Source of the DNA: Bin55 sp965205545
GTDB taxonomy: Bacteria > Pseudomonadota > Gammaproteobacteria > Pseudomonadales > Azotimanducaceae
NCBI GenBank assembly: GCA_965205545.1
Contig: OZ242170.1
Coordinates: 1,054,001-1,118,000 of the forward strand
Reading direction: 5' to 3'
DNA: 64,000 nt
The notes beneath the pieces were generated by a model that had not been told where the DNA came from, ran no database searches, and saw nothing but the letters and a program-made list of their open reading frames with translations. Positions 7,590 to 16,230 of this stretch are shown in pieces. How positions within the stretch are numbered: position 1 is the first letter of the stretch; each line of letters begins with the position of its first letter. The position numbers and the translations under genes were made by a program.

Positions 7590-9203
7590 TCAGCCTAGAA
7601 TTCCATCAAGCAGAGACTTCCCGATCACCCTGACCGCAAGCGTTTCCTCCGCTCCTTCAAAAATCGAAAGGACACGAGCATCCACATAGAGGCGACTCAC
7701 CGTCGACTCTTCTGCGTAACCCATACCACCGTGCAGTTGGACTGCTTCGCGTGTTACCCACTCGGCGAAGCGACAAGCCATCAGCTTGACTAGACTTGCC
7801 TCGATTTGACCTTCCGCCGTTTCTGCACGGCGTGCTACAACATAGGACAACTGTCGGGTAGCCGCAATGTAAATAGCCATGCGGCCAAGTTTCGAGAGAG
7901 ATATTGGGAAATGAGCCAAGGGCTTGCCAAACACGATGCGATTATTGCAATGTGCAAATGCCTCTTCGTAGGCTGCCTGCATCAGGCCCGTCGCGCGCGC
8001 AGCTGTTTGAAGCCTTCCCGCTGAGAATCCCTGCATCGTGTAATAGAAGCCCCGGTTCAATCCGTGATCTTCCCCGACCAACGCTGAATGAGGCACTTGG
8101 AAATCGTCGTAGAACATCTCGAATGAATGCATTCCCCGATAGCCTAGAGTTCCTATCGACCTTCCCGTCAACGTTCCACCACCGGGCGACGAGACTTCAA
8201 ACGAGTGGTTATCTGTAGCAGGCTTTTCTACAACGAATAGGGACAATCCTCTATGCGGCGGCGAGGCATCCGCATCCGTTCGTGCAAGAACAAGTATCAA
8301 ACCGGCTTTGCCTGCCAACGTGCACCATGTCTTGCTTCCATTCAATTTCCAACCATCGCCGTGGCGTGTAGCCTTCAACGCGACAGATGCCACATCCGAA
8401 CCCGTACCGGGTTCCGTCACCGAAATAGCGCAGAGCGGATTTCCAATAGCGACGCCTGGAAGCCATCGGCGCTTTTGCTCTTCCGTGCCGCCCTCAAGAA
8501 GAGCGCGTACCAATATCTCAGGGCGTGTTATCAGGCTTCCTGCTGCGCCTAGCGACCCCCGCGAGAGCTCCTCGGTCATTACGACCATGCCAAGCGTACC
8601 CTCATCCTCGTTTTCTTTGGTTCCTCCATACCGCGAAGGTACCGACAGCCCAAAGCATCCCATTTCTCCAACCAATTTCACGAGCTCATCGGAAACAGTC
8701 AAATTTTCCAGGTGAAGCCGTTGGGCTTGAGGAGCAATGTGCGTGTCACTCACTCTCCTCATGGACTCGCGCAGAACTTGCATATCGTGATCCAACAGAT
8801 CGGGCATAGGATGATTGGCACGTGTGAGCAAGCTCTGGCCCATTCTCAGTTGTGAGGCTGGAGCTAGGGATTCGCCGACAAACTGTTGAACATCTGTCGA
8901 CAAGGTGGATGCAAAGTCTGGAATAAGGGTAGACAGCTGGTGGCAAGTTTCGTTGAGAGCATGTGCCAAGAACCATCGAACCATGGCATCGACAAGCTCA
9001 AAAGTTCCTGAGTCCGTTTGCTCGAAACTGGCGCGCCTGTATGCGATCAGTGCTTCGCTTGCCTTGAAATAGGAATATCCAAAGGCTAGCGAATAAAGTT
9101 CCAGCTGGGCTTCATCTGGGGTGAGCTTTCGAGATCGAAGTAGCTCCGTTCCAGCTCTTAGAATTCTCCAACCTTCGTCAAGATTTTGCTGGAGAGATTC
9201 CAT
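7590..9203 (-). CDS. Long acyl-CoA dehydrogenase, resembles (2S)-methylsuccinyl-CoA dehydrogenase
   Basis: A 537-residue FAD flavoprotein, about 150 residues longer than ordinary acyl-CoA dehydrogenases because of an N-terminal helical extension (about 1-140). The core has 'SVTEPGTGSDVAS', 'NGSKTWCT', 'GYRGMHSFE', 'GRLQTAARA', 'QLHGGMGYAEE' and the C-terminal 'IFEGAEETLA' with the probable catalytic Glu. The extension together with the 'KTWCT', 'GYRGMHSFE' and 'GRLQTAARA' segments matches my memory of methylsuccinyl-CoA dehydrogenase (Mcd) of the ethylmalonyl-CoA pathway. That assignment is inference; general ACAD membership is firm. ATG at 9203 is chosen over the TTG-started longer frame (9257). 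It is divergent from a CoA transferase gene. Confidence 0.8.
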   Translation of the reverse strand: MESLQQNLDEGWRILRAGTELLRSRKLTPDEAQLELYSLAFGYSYFKASEALIAYRRASFEQTDSGTFELVDAMVRWFLAHALNETCHQLSTLIPDFASTLSTDVQQFVGESLAPASQLRMGQSLLTRANHPMPDLLDHDMQVLRESMRRVSDTHIAPQAQRLHLENLTVSDELVKLVGEMGCFGLSVPSRYGGTKENEDEGTLGMVVMTEELSRGSLGAAGSLITRPEILVRALLEGGTEEQKRRWLPGVAIGNPLCAISVTEPGTGSDVASVALKATRHGDGWKLNGSKTWCTLAGKAGLILVLARTDADASPPHRGLSLFVVEKPATDNHSFEVSSPGGGTLTGRSIGTLGYRGMHSFEMFYDDFQVPHSALVGEDHGLNRGFYYTMQGFSAGRLQTAARATGLMQAAYEEAFAHCNNRIVFGKPLAHFPISLSKLGRMAIYIAATRQLSYVVARRAETAEGQIEASLVKLMACRFAEWVTREAVQLHGGMGYAEESTVSRLYVDARVLSIFEGAEETLAVRVIGKSLLDGILG

Positions 9204-9389
9204 AGGCTCTAAATGGTACTCGAAGCGCCGTAATCGGCAGCGCACACGACAAGGCAAGTACCATTCGCTCGTTTCTCCACTGCATCATTTGATGAGAATG
9301 TAAGAAAGCAGCTAGCAAATGGCCAAAACCAAATTGGTCGTCAGCACACAAAACGCTCTCTTCAGCACTGTTATAGGAAGCCGTAGCAC

Positions 9390-10571
9390 ATGTCAATCTT
9401 GAGTGGTTATAGGGTTTTGGATTTTGGTCGCTACATTGCGGGACCATACTGCGCTGCGTTGCTTGGCGATTTGGGTGCTGAAGTCATACGGATCGAAAAA
9501 GTGGACGGGAGCGAGGATCGTTATACAGCACCGATCGGCGAGGCCGGCACGGGATCGGGGTTTCTCCAACTCAACAGAAACAAGCTAGGGTTTACCTTGA
9601 ATCCCAGAAAGCCCAAAGGGCAAGAAATACTCAAGCGTCTCGTCAAGACAGCGGACGTTGTAGTAGCAAATCTCCCACCGGACACCTTGAAGTCCATGGG
9701 ATTGGACTACGAATCCCTGAGGACGATCAAGGCGGACATTATTCTCACCACTACTACAGCATTTGGCTCACGAGGCCCATACTCTAAACGTGTGGGATTC
9801 GACGGAGTTGCGCAAGCAATGTCCGGAAACATGCATTTGACTGGCTATGCAGACGAACCGATGAAGAATTATGTTCCGTATGTTGATTTCACTACCGCCT
9901 GCTTGAACGCACTAGGTACGGTAGCCGCAGTCCTGCATAGAACTCAGACAGGCGAGGGACAACATGTGCAGGGATGCCTGTTGGCTTCAGCACTTACAGT
10001 CATTGGCGGAACTCTGATCGAGCAATCAGCTTTGCAGATCAATCGAATCGCTACGGGCAACCGCGGACAGACGGCAGCTCCGGCTGATGTGTATAGAACC
10101 AAGGATGGCTGGATTTTGGTGCAATGTGTCGGTAATCCTTTATACGAGCGATGGGCCAGACTCATGGGTGAGGAAAAGTGGCTAGATGATCCCAGATTCT
10201 CAAGCGACCAACTTCGCGGCAACAACGCAGAGTTAATTAGCAAACGCATGGACGAGTGGACGCGGGAACGCACTACAAGCGAGGCGATAGCGGAACTTGA
10301 AGCATCCAGAATACCTTGCGGTGAAGTGCTTACTCCCGATCGAGCATTACAAAATGAGCAAGTCAGTGCAATGAACTTCTGCACTGAATTAGCCTATCCC
10401 GATGTGGAAAAGCGAGTACCGGTTCCTCGCATGCCAATCGAATTCTCCTCAATCGAAAACCACATTCGCAGTCGCGCTCCAACCTTGGGTGAGCACACTG
10501 ACGAAATTTTGGAGTCCCTTGGCTACACGCCAAAGCAAATGGACGACCTGAAGTCCCTACGCGTCGTATGA
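9390..10571 (+). CDS. CaiB/BaiF family (class III) CoA transferase
   Basis: A 393-residue family III CoA transferase. The N-terminal 'LLGDLGAEVIRIEKVDG' and 'LNRNKLGFTL' motifs are characteristic. The catalytic aspartate is D166 in 'YVPYVDFTTA', where the family forms an acyl-aspartyl anhydride. These enzymes move CoA between carboxylic acids and are two-ring interlocked dimers. The start ATG at 9390 follows a short gap from the divergent acyl-CoA dehydrogenase, and the stop overlaps the hemF start by 4 bases (ATGA). The donor/acceptor pair cannot be told from sequence. Confidence 0.92.
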   Translation: MSILSGYRVLDFGRYIAGPYCAALLGDLGAEVIRIEKVDGSEDRYTAPIGEAGTGSGFLQLNRNKLGFTLNPRKPKGQEILKRLVKTADVVVANLPPDTLKSMGLDYESLRTIKADIILTTTTAFGSRGPYSKRVGFDGVAQAMSGNMHLTGYADEPMKNYVPYVDFTTACLNALGTVAAVLHRTQTGEGQHVQGCLLASALTVIGGTLIEQSALQINRIATGNRGQTAAPADVYRTKDGWILVQCVGNPLYERWARLMGEEKWLDDPRFSSDQLRGNNAELISKRMDEWTRERTTSEAIAELEASRIPCGEVLTPDRALQNEQVSAMNFCTELAYPDVEKRVPVPRMPIEFSSIENHIRSRAPTLGEHTDEILESLGYTPKQMDDLKSLRVV

Positions 10572-11500
10572 CTAGCGCCAAAATCGAAACAGTTCGCGAC
10601 CACTTTCAAGAGTTGCAGTCTCGTTTGGTAGAGAAATTGGAATCGTTGGATGGCAGTGGAGAATTCTCGAACGAACGACTAGACACGCCCAACATGGGGT
10701 ACTCGCGTCCTCGCGTGCTTGCAGCCGGCTCTTTATTCGAAAAGGCGGCGGTACATTTCACCTACAGTGTGGGAACTGCCCTGCCGGCGGCAGCGACCGA
10801 GAGAAACCCCAACTTTGCCGGAAAAGCATTCCGAGCGACAGCCCTCTCGGTAATCGTCCATCCCTGGAATCCCCATATTCCAACAACGCATATGAATTTG
10901 CGAATGTTCCTTGTAGATGCACAACCAGAGGTTTGGTACTTCGGTGGCGGATTCGACCTCACTCCCCACTTACCCTATGACGAGGACATTCGCACATGGC
11001 ACGAAAGCGCACGACGAGCGTGTCTTTCGGATACTCACTACCAACAACTCAAGAACCAATGTGACGAGTACTTCTACCTGCCACATAGGAATGAGACACG
11101 TGGGGTTGGGGGCTTGTTCTTCGACGATTATGTAGGCGAGGGTTTTGACGCAAGTTTCGAGTTTGTCCGCCGAGTAGGCCATTGCTTTTTGCTGGCCTAC
11201 GAAACCATCGTAGAACGTCGCCGAGATTTCGAGTGGACAGAGGGGGAAGAAGACTGGATGCTAATCCGAAGGGGACGCTATGCAGAATTCAATCTTGCTA
11301 TCGACCGCGGCACCAAATACGGTCTTCAAAGCGGCAGAAGAGTTGAATCTGTGCTGGCTTCACTGCCCCCACGCGTCAAATGGGCTTACCAATTTGAGCC
11401 GCAGCCGGGGTCTCCAGCAGCCAGGCTGGCAGAGTACCTTCGACCAGGCATAGACTGGTTGAGCATTGTGGATAACTCGGTGGATTCTGAATGTGAATAG
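10568..11500 (+). CDS. hemF: Oxygen-dependent coproporphyrinogen III oxidase
   Basis: A 310-residue HemF. The protein carries the family's conserved blocks: 'HPWNPHIPTTHMN', 'WYFGGGFDLTP', 'YFYLPHRNETRGVGGLFFDD', 'RRGRYAEFNLAIDRGTKYGL' and the C-terminal 'PPRVKWAY' region. It oxidatively decarboxylates two propionate side chains of coproporphyrinogen III to vinyls with O2 in haem synthesis, in the cytoplasm. Length matches E. coli HemF (about 300). Its start overlaps the CoA-transferase stop (ATGA), so the two are probably cotranscribed although no pathway link is evident. Confidence 0.97.
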   Translation: MTSAKIETVRDHFQELQSRLVEKLESLDGSGEFSNERLDTPNMGYSRPRVLAAGSLFEKAAVHFTYSVGTALPAAATERNPNFAGKAFRATALSVIVHPWNPHIPTTHMNLRMFLVDAQPEVWYFGGGFDLTPHLPYDEDIRTWHESARRACLSDTHYQQLKNQCDEYFYLPHRNETRGVGGLFFDDYVGEGFDASFEFVRRVGHCFLLAYETIVERRRDFEWTEGEEDWMLIRRGRYAEFNLAIDRGTKYGLQSGRRVESVLASLPPRVKWAYQFEPQPGSPAARLAEYLRPGIDWLSIVDNSVDSECE

Positions 11501-11970
11501 TGCCATTGAAATGTGTTCAAATGATCCGCAACATGTGTGTAATGAAAATAACTATTAAATTCAAATATTTATTCATGCTTCTTACTTTAGTTCCTAACTA
11601 GGCGACATGTTAATGGTTGATGTTCAAATAACTGAAATGTGAATAACTTCAGCGGTTTTCGGCAAAGGACTTGCCCATCGAGTGCAGTATCTAGGTAGAC
11701 AGCACAAATTTATCGACCATCGAACAACAGAATGCGAGAGTTGTCCAACACGCTAGCCAACGCCAATGCCGACTGTGCTCAACCGGTTCGAACGCAAAAA
11801 ACCTAAGCCGAGGTGTTCGCTGTTGTTGAGGTCTGAAGAGTTGATTTGGTGTAATCGCCTTGTGCTGAAAACTAGTCAGTAGAGGAATAGCTACCTCTAC
11901 GATTTTGGAGCACTTTCGATTACACTATACGCGCCTTTGTCATGAGTCAAAGTTGGATCTGATCGTGAGA
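11501..11970. other. Intergenic region, 470 bases, AT-rich, no gene recognised
   Basis: Between hemF and the orphan exbD. The first 150 bases are AT-rich, with several copies of a TGAAATGTG-like word (around 11506 and 11633). A perfect 7-bp inverted repeat, GTAGAGG (11879-11885) and CCTCTAC (11894-11900), is followed by GATTTT. This could be a weak terminator or a leader hairpin ahead of exbD. No reading frame is convincing. Confidence 0.4.
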
Positions 11971-12375
11971 ATGCGTCGAAGCAGACACGCACATAGCGAA
12001 GAGAAAATCAATCTGACGCCAATGCTTGACGTTGTGTTCATCATGTTGATTTTCTTCATCGTAACGGCCACTTTCGTGAAAGAGATTGGACTCGATCTCA
12101 ATCAACCAGAAGACGATCAGCCTCCAAAGACCACAAACCCTGACAAGCAATCGATCGTTGTCAAGATCACCAGTCGAGACCGAATAATCATTGCCAACCG
12201 TAATGTCGACAAGGATTCAATTCGCGCCAACATCGAACGATTGCACGCTGAGGACCCGGAAGCCCCCGTAATCATCAATCCGCACCCGGATTCCACATCC
12301 GAGATTTTCGTTGCGGTGTGGGATGCGGCAAAGCTAGCTGGAGTTCAGAAGGTACAGCTTGCCAGTCAACACTAA
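11971..12375 (+). CDS. ExbD/TolR family biopolymer transport protein, solitary copy
   Basis: A 134-residue protein: a short basic cytoplasmic tail, one membrane helix with the essential-type Asp in 'LTPMLDVVFIMLIFF', and a periplasmic domain with 'SIRANIERLHAEDPEAPV'. It is close in sequence to the ExbD at 59154 ('NLTPMLDVVFIMLIFFIVTAT' region shared) but diverges in the linker. The start is ATG at 11971; the longer frame from 11905 has no signal or family support. ExbD needs an ExbB partner to form the proton channel, yet there is no ExbB, TolQ or TonB gene beside it. It may borrow the ExbB of the distant TonB locus. Confidence 0.88.
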   Translation: MRRSRHAHSEEKINLTPMLDVVFIMLIFFIVTATFVKEIGLDLNQPEDDQPPKTTNPDKQSIVVKITSRDRIIIANRNVDKDSIRANIERLHAEDPEAPVIINPHPDSTSEIFVAVWDAAKLAGVQKVQLASQH

Positions 12376-12462
12376 CCGTCGAGTGGCAGACGCAACGAAC
12401 TCAACTTCTGTTTGAGTTCGTCACTTCTGATTCCTAAACACTATCGTCACAAAGGACACTAG

Positions 12463-13722
12463 CTAGGTCGCTATTGGCTGTAGGTCGAGCCCCACGGACA
12501 CCAACCCTACAATCGAACCTGTTAGAAACGCAACCAGAGTTCCTGAGAGCAGCGTTCTTGGCGCCAATGCGAGAAGATCCGCTCTCCGTTCAGGAACTAG
12601 CGCGTTTACACCTCCAATCAATATCCCCACGCTACCAAGATTGGTAAAGCCACAAAGCGAGTAAGTGAGAATTAGATTTGACCGCGCCTGCATGTCTAAT
12701 CCCAATTGCCCCAGTTGTTGATACGCTGCCAATTCATTGATGATCAATTTGATGCCCATCAGTTTGCCAGCTGAAGCGGCATCCGGCCAAGGCACACCCA
12801 TGCACCAAGCAAGAGGCTGAAAGAACCAGCCAGCCATTCGTTCTAGTGAGAGCGGCGCGTCTCCCGCCGGAATGAAGGCGATCATGTAGTTGATTAATGC
12901 AACGAGACTAATCAGCACAATGAGCATCGCGACTATATTGACCACAATTCGCCCTCCGTCGAACGTGCCGCGAGTTATCGCATCGAATGCGCTTTGATAG
13001 CCGAATGCATCTTCGACATCGCCGGAATCCGTTACTGTGTCGTCGGGAATCATGATCCGCGCCACCAAAATCCCGCCAAGCACATTCAACAGCGACGCCG
13101 TGACAATGTGTCCGAGTGCATCTTGAACCACGCCACCGATGATCGTCACGTAGAGCACCATGATCGACCCGGCGACAGTCGACATTCCACAAGTGATGAC
13201 CACAAAGAACTCAGAGCGAGTGATGCTCCTCAGATGTGCCCGAATTACCATAGGAGACTCAACCATACCTACGAAGATGCTTGCGGCGGCGGCACAACCT
13301 ACTGCTCCTCCAATCCTCAGTGAACGCTGCAGCAGCCAGGCAAAACCCTTGATGACCATTGGGAGCACTCGCCAATACCATAGCAATGCCACCAATACAG
13401 CGAATACAAGCACTTGGGGCAGCAACTGAAATGCAAAAATGAACGGAGGGGATTCCGTAGTGACTTCAAAAGGCAACTCGCCGCCGCCGATGTAATCGAA
13501 AACGAAAGAGGTCCCTTCGCGCGTTGAATGTGTAATTGCCCCGACAACGGCATTGAGCGACGCCAGTGCCTCGCTCACAACGGGAACGCGCAGCAAGATG
13601 GCAGCGAGAGCGAGCTGTACACCAAGCGTGATTAATATTGGGATGTAACGCACCTCTCGTTTCTTCTCGCTTACGAGCCATGCCACGAGGAGTACGACAA
13701 GAATTCCAATTACACCGTACAT
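12463..13722 (-). CDS. Concentrative nucleoside transporter (CNT/NupC family)
   Basis: A 419-residue polytopic inner-membrane protein. It contains the CNT core motifs: 'GMVESPMVIRAHLRSI' after the gate-type repeat, 'TCGMSTVAGSIM', 'GIKLIINELAAY' and 'CGFTNLGSVGILIGGV' in the second half. Members import nucleosides with sodium or protons. The start is set at ATG 13722, which gives an immediate first membrane helix; the longer frame begins with TTG at 13740. The next gene upstream, divergent, is a PfkB-family kinase that could phosphorylate an imported nucleoside or sugar, so uptake and activation may be linked. Confidence 0.9.
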   Translation of the reverse strand: MYGVIGILVVLLVAWLVSEKKREVRYIPILITLGVQLALAAILLRVPVVSEALASLNAVVGAITHSTREGTSFVFDYIGGGELPFEVTTESPPFIFAFQLLPQVLVFAVLVALLWYWRVLPMVIKGFAWLLQRSLRIGGAVGCAAAASIFVGMVESPMVIRAHLRSITRSEFFVVITCGMSTVAGSIMVLYVTIIGGVVQDALGHIVTASLLNVLGGILVARIMIPDDTVTDSGDVEDAFGYQSAFDAITRGTFDGGRIVVNIVAMLIVLISLVALINYMIAFIPAGDAPLSLERMAGWFFQPLAWCMGVPWPDAASAGKLMGIKLIINELAAYQQLGQLGLDMQARSNLILTYSLCGFTNLGSVGILIGGVNALVPERRADLLALAPRTLLSGTLVAFLTGSIVGLVSVGLDLQPIAT

Positions 13723-13776
13723 CGGTCTCGCCCAAGTCAATTAAAGTAGTGAGTGTACCTATAGGAGCAACGAAGA

Positions 13777-14733
13777 ATCGCCAACGTACTCATAACAGGA
13801 ACTCTTGCGATCGATTACATCGCGCAATATCCGGGTTCGTTCTCGCGACTGCCGGAACACGTTGGCATCAACGTTTCGACGCGAGTTGAAGGATTGGAGC
13901 GTCAGTTTGGTGGATGCGCAATGAATATTGCCTACAGTTTGAGCAAGCTCGGTCATCACGCGATTCCATTTGTAATGAGTGGCATGCCGATTGATGTTGA
14001 ATATGCAAATCACATTCGCGCAGCGGGAATTGACAGCAAAGGAATCGTAGAGTTAGAAAATTGGCAACATTCATCGCATGGGTTTATTTTCACTGATCGC
14101 GACGGCAATCAATTCACGGCCTTTTATTCGGGACCTGCAACAACCGACGACTACTGCGATAGGTTCGAGGAATTTGTTAGCGAGGTTCGTGAGGAGATTG
14201 ACTTGGCGTTACTTGCGCCGGACGTACCTTCAAATATGATCGGCGCAGCTAACCTACTTCGAAAGGAGCAAATTCCTTTTCTATGTGACCCGGGCCAGCA
14301 AGTCTCTGACTTTACCAATGAAGAATGCGAGGAGCTCGTCCAACTATCTCAATTCTTGATAGGCAACTCCTACGAGATCGAACGGATTCGATCTACTGTA
14401 TCCAACATCGATTCAATTCTCCAGGGACTCATCGTTACCAATGGAGCAAAGGGGATTACTTGGAGAGTAGGTGGTGAATCTGGATTCGAACCGGCGGTCT
14501 CTGTCGTTGCCGAAACCGATCCCACAGGTTGCGGCGATGCGTTCCGAGCTGGGTTCGCACACGCTTGGCTGTGCAATGCACCGTGGCGTGATGCAATTCG
14601 CAGCGGCGCAGTGGTTGCGGCGATGAACATGGCCTGTCGTGGCTCGCAGTCGCATAATTTGGCGAACTTCCGAGATGTGTTCAAGCACGAATGGGGATAC
14701 TTCCCTTCTTGGCATCCCAAGGGAGCAGTCTAA
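13777..14733 (+). CDS. PfkB family carbohydrate/nucleoside kinase with apparent ATC start
   Basis: A ribokinase-fold kinase of about 318 residues. Conserved segments are the N-terminal 'VLITGTLAIDYIAQYPGSF', 'ERQFGGCAMNIAYSL' (substrate site, Gly-Gly) and the C-terminal 'DPTGCGDAFRAGFAHAW' with the catalytic Asp in G-C-G-D. The conserved N-terminal strand lies upstream of the first conventional start (TTG at 13894), and no ATG, GTG or TTG exists in frame before the upstream TAG at 13762. An AGGAG at 13763-13767 stands 9 nt before ATC at 13777, which I take as the start. A base error at that codon is the alternative. Divergent from the nucleoside transporter; followed without gap by the CPT-like kinase. 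Confidence 0.85.
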   Translation: MANVLITGTLAIDYIAQYPGSFSRLPEHVGINVSTRVEGLERQFGGCAMNIAYSLSKLGHHAIPFVMSGMPIDVEYANHIRAAGIDSKGIVELENWQHSSHGFIFTDRDGNQFTAFYSGPATTDDYCDRFEEFVSEVREEIDLALLAPDVPSNMIGAANLLRKEQIPFLCDPGQQVSDFTNEECEELVQLSQFLIGNSYEIERIRSTVSNIDSILQGLIVTNGAKGITWRVGGESGFEPAVSVVAETDPTGCGDAFRAGFAHAWLCNAPWRDAIRSGAVVAAMNMACRGSQSHNLANFRDVFKHEWGYFPSWHPKGAV

Positions 14734-15354
14734 GTGAATCCAGCATTTGTAATCGTTATAAATGGCGCATCATGCGCCGGCAAGACCACATTGGCCAAGG
14801 CAATTCAAGACTGCTCTCCTGAACCTTGCTTGATTGTGTCGCTTGATCAATTTCGCGATAGTCTTCCGGATCGCTATCGTGGTATGAACTCGCCCATGGG
14901 AACTACGGGCTCGCAAGGCTTGAATATCGTTCCAACGGAACTTAACGGAACAAGAGCAACGGAAATTCGCTTTGGGGACTACGGTCTTGCTACGCTGCAA
15001 GGCATGCGGAGTGCGATAGCAAGTATGGCCCGTGAAGGCTTAAATGTCGTTGTTGACGATCTACTGATTCATCCAAACCATCGCGATGGGTACTTGCACG
15101 CGCTTAAGGACTTTCAAACAATCTTTGTGGGCGTTCATTGCAACATTGAAGAGATGGAACGCCGAGAAGCGGACAGAGAAGGACGCTTTCCAGGTACTGC
15201 AAAAACAACGTTGCAGCAAGTACACTCTGGCATGAAATACGACATTGAGGTTGATACTAGTAAAGACACACCTCACGAGCTCGCCGAGAGAGTCTTGAGC
15301 GTGCTCAATCAACCCAAGCTGCAGCGTGCAATCGACTCCATGACTAGCGAGTAG
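14734..15354 (+). CDS. Chloramphenicol phosphotransferase-like P-loop kinase
   Basis: A 206-residue P-loop protein. Walker A is 'NGASCAGKTT' (about 10-19); the family-type Asp follows in 'VSLDQFRDSLPDRY'; a second acidic motif 'VVDDLLIHP' occurs near 109; a lid region with 'ERREADREGRFPG' is rich in Arg. This matches the CPT family, named for a self-protecting Streptomyces enzyme, but most proteobacterial members have unknown substrates. GTG at 14734 follows the PfkB stop directly (TAA GTG), so the pair is coupled. No reason to call it a resistance gene. Confidence 0.8.
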   Translation: MNPAFVIVINGASCAGKTTLAKAIQDCSPEPCLIVSLDQFRDSLPDRYRGMNSPMGTTGSQGLNIVPTELNGTRATEIRFGDYGLATLQGMRSAIASMAREGLNVVVDDLLIHPNHRDGYLHALKDFQTIFVGVHCNIEEMERREADREGRFPGTAKTTLQQVHSGMKYDIEVDTSKDTPHELAERVLSVLNQPKLQRAIDSMTSE

Positions 15355-15395
15355 TCTTTGGTCCACCACCCCAAATATTTGCGCCCTATTGATAG

Positions 15396-16166
15396 ATGAC
15401 GGACGGCATGCTAAACGACGACGCGGTGGATCGCTTCATCGAACTCATCGACCGATCCAATCGCATCGTTTTCTTCACAGGAGCCGGAATCTCCACTGAG
15501 TCGGGAATTCCAGACTTTCGCAGTCCCGGAACCGGCATTTGGACGAAGATCAAGCCGATCGAGTTTCAGGACTTCATTGCTTCGGAGAAAGTCCGTGCCG
15601 AGTCGTGGAAACGGAAGTTCAAAGGAAACGACGGCATGCTTGTCGCGAAGCCCAACCTAGGACATCAGGCCATCAGTCAACTCATCCGCAAAGGCAAGGC
15701 TTCCGCTGTAATCACTCAAAATGTCGATAACCTCCACCAAAAATCGGGAGTCCCCGACGAGCAAGTCATAGAACTGCACGGAAATGCTGGTTATGCCAAA
15801 TGCCTGAGTTGCGAAACGCGCTACGAGTTAGCTGAATTACAAACTCAATTCAAGAAGCGAGAACATATCGAACCCTGTCGAAAGTGCGGGGGAATCATAA
15901 AGACAGCGACCATTTCGTTTGGGCAACCAATGCCCACGGATGCAATGAACCGCGCACAAGCGGCTACGATCGAATGCGATCTTTTCATCGTAGTTGGATC
16001 ATCACTTGTCGTGTACCCTGCCGCAGGGTTTCCCGAACTCGCCGTTCAGCTAGACATTCCGTTGGTAATAGTTAATCGAGAGCCAACCCCTCTCGATTCG
16101 ATTGCTACGCTAGCGATTCACAAGGAGATTGGGCCAACATTGAGCTTTGTCGTTGGCATCAACTGA
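15396..16166 (+). CDS. NAD-dependent protein deacylase, Sir2 family
   Basis: A 256-residue sirtuin. The NAD-binding motif is 'GAGISTESGIPDFR' (about 30-43). The catalytic core has 'TQNVDNLHQKSG' and 'ELHGN' with the catalytic His, a zinc site of two Cys pairs ('CLSC' and 'CRKC') and the C-terminal 'VVGSSLVVYPAAG'. It removes acyl groups from lysines using NAD. All key residues are present. It lies 41 bases after the CPT-like kinase and could be the third gene of that operon. Confidence 0.95.
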   Translation: MTDGMLNDDAVDRFIELIDRSNRIVFFTGAGISTESGIPDFRSPGTGIWTKIKPIEFQDFIASEKVRAESWKRKFKGNDGMLVAKPNLGHQAISQLIRKGKASAVITQNVDNLHQKSGVPDEQVIELHGNAGYAKCLSCETRYELAELQTQFKKREHIEPCRKCGGIIKTATISFGQPMPTDAMNRAQAATIECDLFIVVGSSLVVYPAAGFPELAVQLDIPLVIVNREPTPLDSIATLAIHKEIGPTLSFVVGIN

Positions 16167-16230
16167 CTACTCTCCGAGCTCTCTAGCCAATTCACACGGA
16201 CCGGGTAATTCCGATCGCACTAGCAACCTC

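Noticed and set aside
14734..15354. Chloramphenicol resistance gene
   Set aside because: The fold matches chloramphenicol phosphotransferase, but the setting (PfkB kinase, sirtuin) and wide spread of the family do not support a resistance role.
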